In this document: piece by piece, positions 16,668 to 25,654 of the stretch | Layout: each line of letters opens with the position of its first letter | Position numbering within the stretch: the first letter of the stretch is position 1 | Assembly (NCBI GenBank): GCA_965263335.1 | Contig: CBDHHE010000001.1 | Span: 2,728,001 to 2,792,000 of the forward strand | Length of the DNA: 64,000 nucleotides | Origin: Thermohalobaculum sp965263335 | Lineage (GTDB): Bacteria; Pseudomonadota; Alphaproteobacteria; Rhodobacterales; Rhodobacteraceae | Direction: 5' to 3' | Notes under the pieces: model-generated | What the model was told of the DNA's origin: nothing | Database searches by the model: none | The model's input: the letters and a program-made list of their open reading frames with translations, nothing else | Position numbers and translations under genes: made by a program

Positions 16668-17917
16668 TCAGGTGGCTTCGGGTGCACGCATTGCGGCCAC
16701 AAGCCGGTCCCTGTGCCCGGCGGCCTCGGCATGGGTCAGCACACTGGAAAGTCCTGCGAGACTTTCCACCGAATGGGCCGAGACCAGGCAATCGGTATGC
16801 GGCAGCAGTGCCCGCACGCCTTGTGCCTTTGCCTCGAACCCATCCCACCGCAGCAGCGGATTGAGCCAGATCACACGGCGCGCGCTCAACGAAAGCCGTT
16901 CCGCCGCGCGGGCAAGTCGGTCTGGTTCATCTCGGTCCAGCCCGTCCGTGATCAGGAGCACGACCGCTCCCTGCCCCAGAACGCGGCGTGACCAATCGCG
17001 ATTGAACGCTTCCAGACACGCCCCGATCCGGGTGCCGCCCTCCCAATCCAAGGCCTCCTGACCCACGCGGTCCAGAGCTTCATCAACATCGCGATGGGTA
17101 AGATGACGGGTAACGCTCGTAAGACGCGTCCCGAATGTGAATGCGTGGACCTTGGCCCATCCCGCGCCCTTGGCATTGGCAGCCGTGTGCAGAAAATGAA
17201 GCATCATGCGCGAGTAGACGGACATCGAGCCCGAAATATCGCACAGCGCGACCAGCGCGGGCCAACGGATCCGCCGCTCACGAAGTGCGAGCTCGGGCAC
17301 GCCGCCATTGCGCATCGCCGCCCGCATCGTGCGTCGCCAGTCTGGAAGCCGGCCTCGGGGAGCCGCTTGCGTGCGCCGAGAGGCGATCGGCTTGACAGGC
17401 AATGTCAGCCGCGCGATGGCACGGCGGGCCTCGGCAAGCTCTGCAGCGGTCATCTGCTCGAAATCACGTGCCCGGAGCCGTTCCTGATCCGAGAAGGTCA
17501 GGCGCGCATCGATTTCAATCTCTTCGCGAACCTGTTCGGTTTCGGCCGCGGCTTCGTTCCCAGCGTTCAGCGCGTCCGAGGCTCGCTGCGCACCGGCACG
17601 CTTCTCCCGCTCGGGCGTTGGCACCCGTGTTTCAGGCAGCGCAAGGCTCATCATCTTCTCGAGGATCTGCGGATCCCGCCAGAACATATGAAAGCACTGG
17701 TCGAACACAGCCCTGTGTTCGGGGCGCGAGGTGAAGCAGGCCGCCAGAGTGTTGTAGAAGTCGTCCCGACGCTGGAACCCACAAGCCTCGACAGCCCGCA
17801 CGGCTTCTACTGCCCGCCCGGTGCCCGCAGGCAACCCTGCTGCCCGGAGCGCGCGCGCGAAGTGCAGGATGTTCGCCGGCAGCCGACCATGCTCGGATGT
17901 CGTGACTGAGGGCTCCG

Positions 17918-17921
<4 letters not shown>
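16668..17921 (-). CDS. coxE: CoxE-like VWA-domain protein
   Basis: A 417-aa cytoplasmic protein with a C-terminal von Willebrand A domain: the metal-binding DISGSMS (MIDAS) at about residue 230, the TFGTRLTSVTRHL segment and the second site LITDGLDRDE. The N-terminal half is charged and helical. CoxE works with the CoxD ATPase in assembling the CuSMo active site of aerobic CO dehydrogenase. The GTG start at 17921 overlaps the coxD stop (GTGA). Target enzyme is not in the window. Confidence 0.88.
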
Positions 17922-18832
<911 letters not shown>

Positions 18833-19100
18833 GGGCGCCTCATACTGTTCCGCGCAATGGACTGGTTGGATGAGTGGAAATCAAGGAGGGAGTTCGCAAG
18901 CAACATCGCTTGGCACTTCACTCAACGTCGATCTATGGGTCATACCTCACAGAACAAGAGCACTCGGTGGGCTGCATCTTCCAGATCAGGTCTGCTTCGC
19001 TGCCTTTTCCGGTATACAGCCAGCCCTGAGAGATGACACGCGCGTTCCGTGCACAATTTCGTCGGGCTCAGCCTCGTCCCTCGATGTCGGCGACCCAGCG

Positions 19101-20486
19101 TCAAAGAAGCACCAGGGCTGCCAGACCCAGGAAGACGAAGAAGCCCACCACATCGGTCACTGTCGTCACGAACGTTCCCGACGCGAGCGCTGGATCCGCG
19201 CCCGCGCGATCTAGTCCAATCGGAATCAGAATGCCAGCCAGTGCTGCTGCGAGCATGTTGATCACCATGGCGACAGCGATCACACCACCCAGAAGCGGCT
19301 CGCTGAACCATAGCCAGGCAACCAGCCCCATAATCACCGCGAACATCGCACCATTCACGAGGCCAACCAACACTTCGCGCGTCACCACCCTCCAAACGTT
19401 TGTCGCGGTAAGATCGCGGGTCGCCAGCGCGCGGACGGCAACGGTCAGGCTCTGGGTCCCGCCATTGCCACCCATCGATGCGACAATCGGCATCAGCACA
19501 GCCAGCGCCACGATCTGAGCGATTGCGGCATCAAACAACCCAATCACCAGCGACGCGATGATCGCAGTCAGCAAATTAACAGCGAGCCATGGGAAACGGC
19601 GCTGGGTGATCGCCCAAACAGAATCCGAAATCTCTTCGTCACCGACACCGCCGAGACGCTTCATGTCCTCCTCGGCCTCGTCCTCGAGCACCTCCATTGC
19701 ATCATCGATGGTGATCACCCCGATGAGCCGACCGTCTCCGTCCACCACAGGCGCAGAAACCAAGTGATACTGATTGAACGCGTAGGCCACGTCTTCCTGC
19801 GGTTCAAAGTGTCCGATGGTGCGAAAGTCCTCATCCATGAGGGAATCGAGGGTCACCGGACGCTTCGCACCGAGAATTCGCGACAACGAGACCTTGCCGA
19901 TGGGCTTGGCGCCTGCGTCAACGATGATCACGTCGTAGAACTGCTCGGGCAGGTCCTCCGAGGCGCGCATGAAGTCGATGGTTTGACCAACGGTCCAGAA
20001 CGGTGGCGCCTTCACCAGTTCACGCTGCATCAACCGCCCGGCCGTGTACTCCGGGTAGTTCAGCGACTGGGCAACGGCATGCCGGTCGATGGGATCGAGC
20101 GCTGCGAGAATTTCGCGCTGTGCATCCTCCTCGAGATCCTCGACCAGGTAGACAACGTCGTCCGTGTCAAGGTCCTTCGCGGCTTCGGCGAGACGGCCGG
20201 GTTCCAGGATTCTCAGGACTTCGTCGCGGACCCCTTCTCCCAGTTCGACAAGAACTTCGGGATCGATGTCAGCCCAGACCAGGTCAATGAAGGCCCGCCG
20301 CTCGTCTTGGTTGATCTGTTCGAGCAGGTCGGCGATGTCGGCCGCGTGCATATCCTCGATGAGGGCAAGAACACCCACTCGATCAGCCGCCTCGCACGAC
20401 TCGCAGACCGCCGCAACAGTCTCCGGATCAAGGGCATAGTCGTCTTCGCGCGGCACTTCGCCGGGCTCTTCCATGGGCTCGGTCAC
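19101..20486 (-). CDS. mgtE: Magnesium transporter MgtE
   Basis: A 461-aa inner-membrane Mg2+ channel. In order: an N-domain of acidic helical repeats (EDMHAADIADLLEQI), a pair of CBS domains (PEQFYDVIIVDAG, DEDFRTIGHFEPQEDVAYAF, DGRLIGVITIDDAMEVL), a plug helix and five membrane segments with the family-specific PIVASMGGNGGTQSLTV pore loop. Length is normal for MgtE. Regulation is probably by Mg2+ binding to the cytosolic domains. It stands alone; the 268 bp after it carry nothing I can recognise. Confidence 0.96.
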   Translation of the reverse strand: MTEPMEEPGEVPREDDYALDPETVAAVCESCEAADRVGVLALIEDMHAADIADLLEQINQDERRAFIDLVWADIDPEVLVELGEGVRDEVLRILEPGRLAEAAKDLDTDDVVYLVEDLEEDAQREILAALDPIDRHAVAQSLNYPEYTAGRLMQRELVKAPPFWTVGQTIDFMRASEDLPEQFYDVIIVDAGAKPIGKVSLSRILGAKRPVTLDSLMDEDFRTIGHFEPQEDVAYAFNQYHLVSAPVVDGDGRLIGVITIDDAMEVLEDEAEEDMKRLGGVGDEEISDSVWAITQRRFPWLAVNLLTAIIASLVIGLFDAAIAQIVALAVLMPIVASMGGNGGTQSLTVAVRALATRDLTATNVWRVVTREVLVGLVNGAMFAVIMGLVAWLWFSEPLLGGVIAVAMVINMLAAALAGILIPIGLDRAGADPALASGTFVTTVTDVVGFFVFLGLAALVLL

Positions 20487-20610
20487 AGCGGCCTCGGAGT
20501 TGTGTGGGACCTACCGGTGCATACCCGGATTCTGGGAGCCGTGAAACCGTCGCGAGCCAAAATTCCGGTCCGAAGGAACCAAGCACTCAAGCGTCGGCAA
20601 CGCCGAAATC

Positions 20611-21180
20611 TCAGCCGGCGGGAGCGCTTCTGTCACCACGAATTGCTCGAGCGATCGCTGCCTCCAGTTCACTGGCGAGAGCAACACGCTCGTCCGGGGA
20701 CAGAAAGGCGCCGAGCTCGATCTCGCGCCCCGCGCCCTTCAGCGTGAGATATTGCTCGGGCGGGCCATTCTCGTAGAGTCGCAGCCGAACGTGCCAGGGG
20801 TCCGCCTGCCAGCGGCGCACGCGGCCATCGGGGTCCCGTCGCTCAACCCTTATCTCATCGCTCCAAAGCGTAAGCTCTTCGACGATTCCGAGATCGCGGG
20901 CGTTTCGCTTCATGCCGTAGCGCAGGCACACGAAGACCAGGATCACAAACGGAAGCAAGCCCCACACGACCCCAGTCCCCGCAAGCGCGAGCATGGGTAC
21001 CGCAAGTCCTGCCGCGGCAAACATCAGCGTGACGTGAAAGCCGCGTGGGGTCAGAGATCGGTTCGGCCAAAGCTGCACGCTGTACACAGGACGATCGCGG
21101 CGGTCGCGCCATGCGACCCCCGAAACGCGAGCGGCCGGGGAAGTTTCCCCGGCCGCGGTGATACCATCGCTTTCAGCCAA
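20611..21180 (-). CDS. DUF2244 family membrane protein
   Basis: A protein of up to 189 aa with the DUF2244 pattern: PVYSVQLWPNRSLTPRGFHV, two membrane helices (LMFAAAGLAVPMLALAG, GLLPFVILVFVCLRYGM) and a cytosolic beta-rich tail with LTLWSDEIRVERRDPDG. It follows ctaD by 3 nt, a usual neighbour in Rhodobacterales. The first in-frame start is TTG at 21180 without a ribosome site, and a strong palindrome lies inside the first 20 codons, so the true start may be a later GTG (for instance the V of RPVYSV). Function unknown. Confidence 0.78.
   Translation of the reverse strand: MAESDGITAAGETSPAARVSGVAWRDRRDRPVYSVQLWPNRSLTPRGFHVTLMFAAAGLAVPMLALAGTGVVWGLLPFVILVFVCLRYGMKRNARDLGIVEELTLWSDEIRVERRDPDGRVRRWQADPWHVRLRLYENGPPEQYLTLKGAGREIELGAFLSPDERVALASELEAAIARAIRGDRSAPAG
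21131..21156 (-). terminator. Strong palindromic hairpin just after ctaD
   Basis: Twelve-base arms GCGGCCGGGGAA and TTCCCCGGCCGC with a 2-nt centre, 28 nt beyond the ctaD stop in the minus direction. The folded RNA would have a 10-bp GC stem and AAACTT loop. There is no clean T-run afterwards, so it may attenuate or stabilise rather than fully terminate. Confidence 0.6.
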
Positions 21181-21183
21181 GGC

Positions 21184-22830
21184 TCAGTGATGTGCCGGTT
21201 GCTTGTCCCACATCTCGCGGGTCGGCAGGGTCTCGAACGTATGCGCTGGGGGCGGATTGGGAAGTGTCCACTCCAACGTCGCCAGCTCGTCATCCCAGTA
21301 GTTCGGATTCTCGACTTTCGCACCCCGGGTCAGAGTCACCCATATGATGTAGAAGAAGAGGATGAAGCTGGCGCCCGAGATGAATGCCCCGATGGATGAG
21401 ATGTAGTTCCAGTCGGCGAACGCCTCTGGATAATCGAGGTATCGCCGTGGCATGCCCTGACGACCGAGGAAATGCTGTGGGAAGAAGGTAATGTTCGCAC
21501 CGATGAACATCATCCAGAAGTGAATCTTCCCGAGCATCTCAGGGTATTGTCGCCCGGTCATCTTGCCGATCCAGTAGTAGATCGCGGCGAAGATCCCAAA
21601 GACCGCACCCAAGCTCATCACGTAGTGGAAGTGCGCCACCACATAGTAGGTGTCATGGTAGGCCCGGTCGACCCCCGCCTGACTGAGCACGATGCCGGTC
21701 ACGCCGCCGACTGTGAACAGGAACAGGAACCCGAAAGCCCAGAGCATCGGGGTTCGGAAGTCGATCGAACCTCCCCACATGGTCGCGATCCACGAGAAGA
21801 TTTTAATGCCCGTGGGCACCGCGATCACCATGGTCGCCAGCATGAAGTAGGCTTGAGAGTTCTTGCTCATGCCCACCGTGTACATGTGGTGCGCCCACAC
21901 GACGAAGCCGAGCGCGCCGATCGCAACCATCGCGAAGACCATGGCAGAATAGCCGAAGATCGGTTTCTTCGAGAAGGTCGAGATGATGTGGCTGACGATG
22001 CCGAAGGCCGGCACAACGATGATGTAGACCTCGGGGTGGCCGAAGAACCACAGGATATGCTGGTACAGCACCGGATCGCCGCCGCCTGCCGGATCGAAGA
22101 AGGTCGTGCCGAAGTTGCGGTCGGTGAGCAGCATGGTGATGGCACCTGCGAGCACAGGCAACGAAAGCAAAATCAGCCACGCGGTAACGAAGATCGACCA
22201 CGGGAACAACGGCACCTTCATCAGCTTCATGCCAGGTGCTCGCATGTTCAGGAACGTGGTGATCATGTTGATGGCGCCGAGGATCGAGGAGGCCCCGGAT
22301 AAGTGGACCGCGAATATCGCAAAGTCCATCGACATGCCCGCTTCAGTGGTCGATAGCGGCGCGTAGAGAACCCACCCGACACCGGATCCAAGCTGGTCAT
22401 TGCCTCCAGGCACGACGAGCGACAACACCGCGAGAGACGAACCTGCCACATAGAGCCAGTAGCTCAGGTTGTTCATCCGCGGGAACGCCATGTCCGGCGC
22501 GCCGATCTGCAGCGGCATGAAGTAGTTTCCGAACCCGCCAAACAGCGCCGGGATCACCACGAAGAACATCATCGTAATGCCGTGCCCGGTGATCATCACG
22601 TTCCAGAGATGCCCGTTGGGTGAGCCGTCTTCCATGGTCATGTACTGCGCACCGGGCTCCATCAGCTCGAGGCGCATGTACCAGGTCATGAAGATCGAGA
22701 TGGTCCCGACCAGCAACGCGGTGAGGATGTAAAGAATCCCGATGTCTTTGTGATTGGTCGAGCAGAACCAGCGGGTGAAAAACCCAACTTTGTGATCGTG
22801 GTCGTGGGCGTGAACTGCCGCTTCGGCCAT
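21184..22830 (-). CDS. ctaD: Cytochrome c oxidase subunit I (aa3-type)
   Basis: The 548-aa catalytic subunit of the haem-copper terminal oxidase, which reduces O2 to water and pumps protons across the inner membrane. Twelve membrane helices are visible. Haem ligands and CuB ligands are in place: GHGITMMFF, the HPEVYI cross-linked Tyr region, and the haem-ligand pair in VVAHFHYVMSLG. K-channel and D-channel family segments are normal (MPLQIGAPDMAFPRMNN). ATG 22830 is preceded by GAGGAG. The upstream cytochrome c is a likely electron donor. Confidence 0.97.
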   Translation of the reverse strand: MAEAAVHAHDHDHKVGFFTRWFCSTNHKDIGILYILTALLVGTISIFMTWYMRLELMEPGAQYMTMEDGSPNGHLWNVMITGHGITMMFFVVIPALFGGFGNYFMPLQIGAPDMAFPRMNNLSYWLYVAGSSLAVLSLVVPGGNDQLGSGVGWVLYAPLSTTEAGMSMDFAIFAVHLSGASSILGAINMITTFLNMRAPGMKLMKVPLFPWSIFVTAWLILLSLPVLAGAITMLLTDRNFGTTFFDPAGGGDPVLYQHILWFFGHPEVYIIVVPAFGIVSHIISTFSKKPIFGYSAMVFAMVAIGALGFVVWAHHMYTVGMSKNSQAYFMLATMVIAVPTGIKIFSWIATMWGGSIDFRTPMLWAFGFLFLFTVGGVTGIVLSQAGVDRAYHDTYYVVAHFHYVMSLGAVFGIFAAIYYWIGKMTGRQYPEMLGKIHFWMMFIGANITFFPQHFLGRQGMPRRYLDYPEAFADWNYISSIGAFISGASFILFFYIIWVTLTRGAKVENPNYWDDELATLEWTLPNPPPAHTFETLPTREMWDKQPAHH

Positions 22831-22974
22831 TTGATGCTCCTCTAAGCAGGCCCGTCGAAACGCTGTACCAGTGCGTTCCGCGAAAATCTTCTAGTTGGGA
22901 ATCGGTCTAGCGCGCCCTCCCCAGAGCTTCAATTGGCATCCTTGCCGCAGCGCGACGTTGTATTCCACGTAGTT

Positions 22975-23003
22975 CGCCCCGCCATACGCGATATGGCGGG
23001 GCG
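22975..23003. terminator. Hairpin between cytochrome c and ctaD
   Basis: Eleven-base arms CGCCCCGCCAT and ATGGCGGGGCG around a 7-nt loop, about 28 nt after the cytochrome c stop. Symmetric and GC-rich, without a T-run; a likely transcript end or stabiliser for the cytochrome gene. Confidence 0.6.
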
Positions 23004-23030
23004 GCATTCCGAAACTCTCGACAGCTTGAA

Positions 23031-23405
23031 TTAAAGGCCTTCGAGATAGGCGATGATGTCTGCACGCTGGGCCTCTTTCTTCAGGCCGGCAAAGCTCATC
23101 TTCGTGCCTTTGACGTGCTTCTTGGGATTGGCGAGGTAGGCGTCGAGCTCTTCCTTTGTCCAGGACTTGTCGGCTCCAAACTCGACCATTCCGGAGGAGT
23201 ACTTGTATCCGTCGACCGAAGCCACCGCGCGGCCAACGATACCCGCAAGGTGCGGTCCGACGCCGTTCTTGCCGTCTTCTACCTTGTGGCATGCCTTGCA
23301 GCGCTTGAAGACTTTCTCGCCTTTCGCGACGTCCCCTTCAGCTTGCGCGCTGCCTGCAAACATCACCGCCGCAACCACCGCTCCAAAACCGATTGTTCTC
23401 TTCAC
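23031..23405 (-). CDS. Class I cytochrome c (c2/c550-type), periplasmic
   Basis: A 124-aa electron carrier with signal peptide (MKRTIGFGAVVAAVMFAGSAQA) and one haem site CKACH near residue 36. The distal methionine is in GTKMSFAGL, and the C-terminal helix RADIIAYLEGL is typical of mitochondrial-like cytochrome c. It probably carries electrons to the aa3 oxidase encoded next. The start codon is GTG at 23405 with GGAG at 8 nt. Confidence 0.95.
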   Translation of the reverse strand: MKRTIGFGAVVAAVMFAGSAQAEGDVAKGEKVFKRCKACHKVEDGKNGVGPHLAGIVGRAVASVDGYKYSSGMVEFGADKSWTKEELDAYLANPKKHVKGTKMSFAGLKKEAQRADIIAYLEGL

Positions 23406-23529
23406 AGGTCAAACTCCCCTAGGTGTCTTATCGCGCGCCGCCCCGCGGTCGCGGCGACAGCAAGCAGATTATCTAGTCCGATGACGCAATCACATCAACG
23501 TCCCTTGACATCCAGTTGTTTCGCTCGGG

Positions 23530-24207
23530 TTAAACGTGATCCGGTCTGTTTTCCGGCAAGGGGGAGAAATGGCGCGCGAAATTTCGCTTCAACGAAAGAT
23601 CAAGATCGCTCATCGACGCCGGTATCCCCAGGTCAACCAGACTAGTGACGCCGAACCCATCTATTCCGCACGGCACGATCCCATCGAAATGCTCGAGCTC
23701 CGGCTCCACGTTTATAGAGAAGCCGTGGAATGCCACCCACCGACGAACCCGCACACCGATTGCTGCAACTTTGTCCTCTGAGTGACCTCCGTCTGGCCTT
23801 GTTGGCCTGTCCGGGCGAACCACCCAGACGCCTACGCGACCTTCACGTCGCTCGCCTCTGATCTGAAAGTCGGCAAGCGATGCAATGACCCAGCTCTCCA
23901 GCGCCCGGACATACGCTCTCAAGTCCCGTCCGCGACGGTTCAGATCGAGGATCGGATAGACGACACGCTGCCCCGGACCATGATAGGTGTATTCGCCACC
24001 TCGCCGGGCGTGATAGACGGGGAACCGGTCTGGCGAGAGCAAGTCTTCTGGGCGCGCGCTTGTTCCGGCTGTGTAGATGGGTGGATGCTCGAGCAGCCAA
24101 ACGCATTCGTCAGCTGATCCCGCAATCAATGCGTCCACTCGCGCCTCCATCCACGCGAGCGCTTCGTCATAAGGCGTCAGCCCCTCGGAAATCCACCACT
24201 CAACCAT
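23530..24207 (-). CDS. lipB: Octanoyl-[ACP]:protein N-octanoyltransferase
   Basis: A 225-aa cytoplasmic enzyme that transfers octanoate from acyl carrier protein to lipoyl domains. The family signatures are present: LLEHPPIYTAGTSA, RRGGEYTYHGPGQRVVYPILDL, KVAAIGVRVRRWVAFHGFSINV and VPCGIDGFGVTSL, including the catalytic Cys and the Lys of the KIAAIG motif. ATG 24207 is adjacent to an in-frame GTG at 24210. It is divergent from tRNA-Leu. Confidence 0.95.
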   Translation of the reverse strand: MVEWWISEGLTPYDEALAWMEARVDALIAGSADECVWLLEHPPIYTAGTSARPEDLLSPDRFPVYHARRGGEYTYHGPGQRVVYPILDLNRRGRDLRAYVRALESWVIASLADFQIRGERREGRVGVWVVRPDRPTRPDGGHSEDKVAAIGVRVRRWVAFHGFSINVEPELEHFDGIVPCGIDGFGVTSLVDLGIPASMSDLDLSLKRNFARHFSPLPENRPDHV

Positions 24208-24284
24208 CACGTTCCATTATTTCAGCGCCAAAGGCTTCACAAGTCTCGGGCCTTTTGCTAAGTGCCAGCGGCACTGTCACAGAT

Positions 24285-24371
24285 GCGGTCGTGGCGGAAT
24301 TGGTAGACGCGCAGCGTTGAGGTCGCTGTGGGGTAACTCCCGTGGAAGTTCGAGTCTTCTCGACCGCACCA
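24285..24371 (+). tRNA. tRNA-Leu (GAG)
   Basis: An 87-nt class II tRNA with encoded CCA: acceptor GCGGTCG, D-arm with GGAATTGGTAGACGC, anticodon loop TTGAGGT (GAG, Leu), a long variable arm (TGGGGTAACTCCCGT) and T-arm GAAGTTCGAGTCTTC. The 3' end faces a decayed excisionase-integrase module, a classical island insertion site. Confidence 0.95.
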
Positions 24372-24522
24372 TCTGAGATCCTTATCATGCCTATTTAAAT
24401 CGATATTTTTATGTATGGGCAGGTGCAATCTACCCAATTGTCTACACAATCCAGGTTCGATGAATTGCTCTGCGATGACAGGAATGACACTGCATGACTA
24501 GGTTCGTTCCTTATTTCCTCGC
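24372..24522 (+). other. A/T-rich segment between tRNA-Leu and recombination remnant
   Basis: No gene is seen. The composition drops in GC (TATTTAAATCGATATTTTTA near 24394-24415), unlike the flanks, as is common at integration junctions. Confidence 0.45.
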
Positions 24523-24732
24523 ATGGTGGACCGCATGACCGAGCTGCGCCCCCTCGCTGCCCCGGAGAAGGAAGCCGCAAAGCTCATGCGCGTCCGCGTG
24601 GAGCATTTCCGAGCATGGCGATAGGACGTGTACCTTGAGCCCGTCATGATAGGCGGGCAACCCCGATAGCTGACATCCGAGATTGAGAAACGGTTGAAGG
24701 GTATTGCTGAGAACCTGGAGGATTGCTGGTGA
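24523..24732 (+). pseudogene. Decayed excisionase/AlpA-like DNA-binding gene
   Basis: The frame from 24523 reads MVDRMTELRPLAAPEKEAAKLMRV..FRAWR and stops. After a frame change the rest is still readable: VMIGGQPR, a TAG where a Trp codon is expected, then LTSEIEKRLKGIAENLEDCW and TGA at 24730. This is the layout of small phage or island excisionases: an N-terminal HTH, a PR-W turn and a short C-terminal helix. At least one frameshift and one stop have killed it. It overlaps the integrase fragment by 4 bp, as intact pairs do. Confidence 0.7.
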
Positions 24733-24893
24733 AACGCACCCGCCTGAAGTACACGCAGGAACGGAAGGGGGCCAAGGGCTCGCTCTGGTACTTCGTGCGC
24801 AGGCAGGACGGGAGAGTGCGCAAGGTGCCGCTGCCGGGCGACCCCTCACTAGCGACCATAAAAATCCATCTGACTGTCGGGCCCCCCAAGTGA
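24729..24893 (+). pseudogene. Truncated tyrosine-recombinase (integrase) N-terminus
   Basis: GTG at 24729 begins VKRTRLKYTQERKGAKGSLWYFVRRQDG, then RKVPLPGDPS, the N-terminal arm-binding segment of Rhodobacteraceae phage/island integrases. Homology-like sequence ends near codon 42 and the frame closes at 24893 without any catalytic domain (no R..HxxR..Y). With the excisionase remnant it marks an old integration at tRNA-Leu. Confidence 0.7.
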
Positions 24894-25112
24894 TCTGTTC
24901 AGCGTCTTTCAAACAAGAAGAGGCCACCCGGCGGAATGGGCAGCCTCGCGCTTCTTGCGCTGATGGGAGATCGTGCTTAGATAAGCATAGGTCGTTGTAA
25001 CGGCTTAGAGATGCGCTTAAGTCAATGGCGCACAGAAGATATACGCAATATGGGATCGTTGCGTTAACTCTATCTGGCCAGTCTCTCCAATCGCAGTTGC
25101 ACTCGTAGGTGT
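24894..25112. other. Non-coding junction between integrase remnant and BLUF gene
   Basis: No gene. A small palindrome TGCTTA-GA-TAAGCA lies at 24974-24987. No copy of the tRNA-Leu 3' end was found by eye here or elsewhere in the window. Confidence 0.4.
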
Positions 25113-25610
25113 TCAGGATCCGCGGCCGTAGCCCCGGGTCATGTCGCGGAGCTGAGAAAGGACGCGCTCCTGTTCGAGCGTTACCCGCCAGGGGGCAGCC
25201 TCCGACAGGCCGCCGGAGGCCACCACCAACGGGACGTCTGGCTGCCCATGCTCTGCCACCAGCGCCATCGCCCAGCGGCTGAACAGGCGGGCGGGCGTCG
25301 GGTCAGCTTCCCGCAGCGAGATGCTCTGATGTCTCGGATCGTTCTCGATCCTGGCGAAGAGGCTGCGGACATTGGCCTCCGGCCCCTCCAACACCTGTGC
25401 AAACCAGTCGTCGTAGAGGACAAGAGCGCCGGTGATGTTCATCGCCGCGTTGTTGGTGCGGGCGACCTTCAGAATTTTGGTGAGGCCGACGGCGGCGCCA
25501 CCGACGCCACCTGGCAACAGACTGCGGCTGCGATAGATCAGGCGGAAGCAGGGCTCCTGCACCGCGGCGGAGGGCGGCGCGCCCGGCTCGATGTCGACGT
25601 GGTTGCTCAC
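25113..25610 (-). CDS. BLUF-domain blue-light (FAD) photoreceptor, single domain
   Basis: A 165-aa soluble protein with one BLUF domain (residues about 21-115). The photocycle residues are conserved: Tyr26 in RLIYRSR, Asn53/54 in ARTNNAAMNITG, Gln72 in FAQVLEGPE, and the SRWAMAL segment with the semi-conserved Trp and Met. The C-terminus is a short helical cap and no effector domain is attached, so it must signal by protein contact. The GTG start follows GGGAGA. It is the last gene of the monooxygenase operon, 44 nt after the alcohol dehydrogenase stop. A BLUF protein here is unexpected. Confidence 0.85.
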   Translation of the reverse strand: MSNHVDIEPGAPPSAAVQEPCFRLIYRSRSLLPGGVGGAAVGLTKILKVARTNNAAMNITGALVLYDDWFAQVLEGPEANVRSLFARIENDPRHQSISLREADPTPARLFSRWAMALVAEHGQPDVPLVVASGGLSEAAPWRVTLEQERVLSQLRDMTRGYGRGS

Positions 25611-25654
25611 GGGTGTCTCCCTCGCTGTCGCGACATTTCAGAGGCGGCTGTTGG

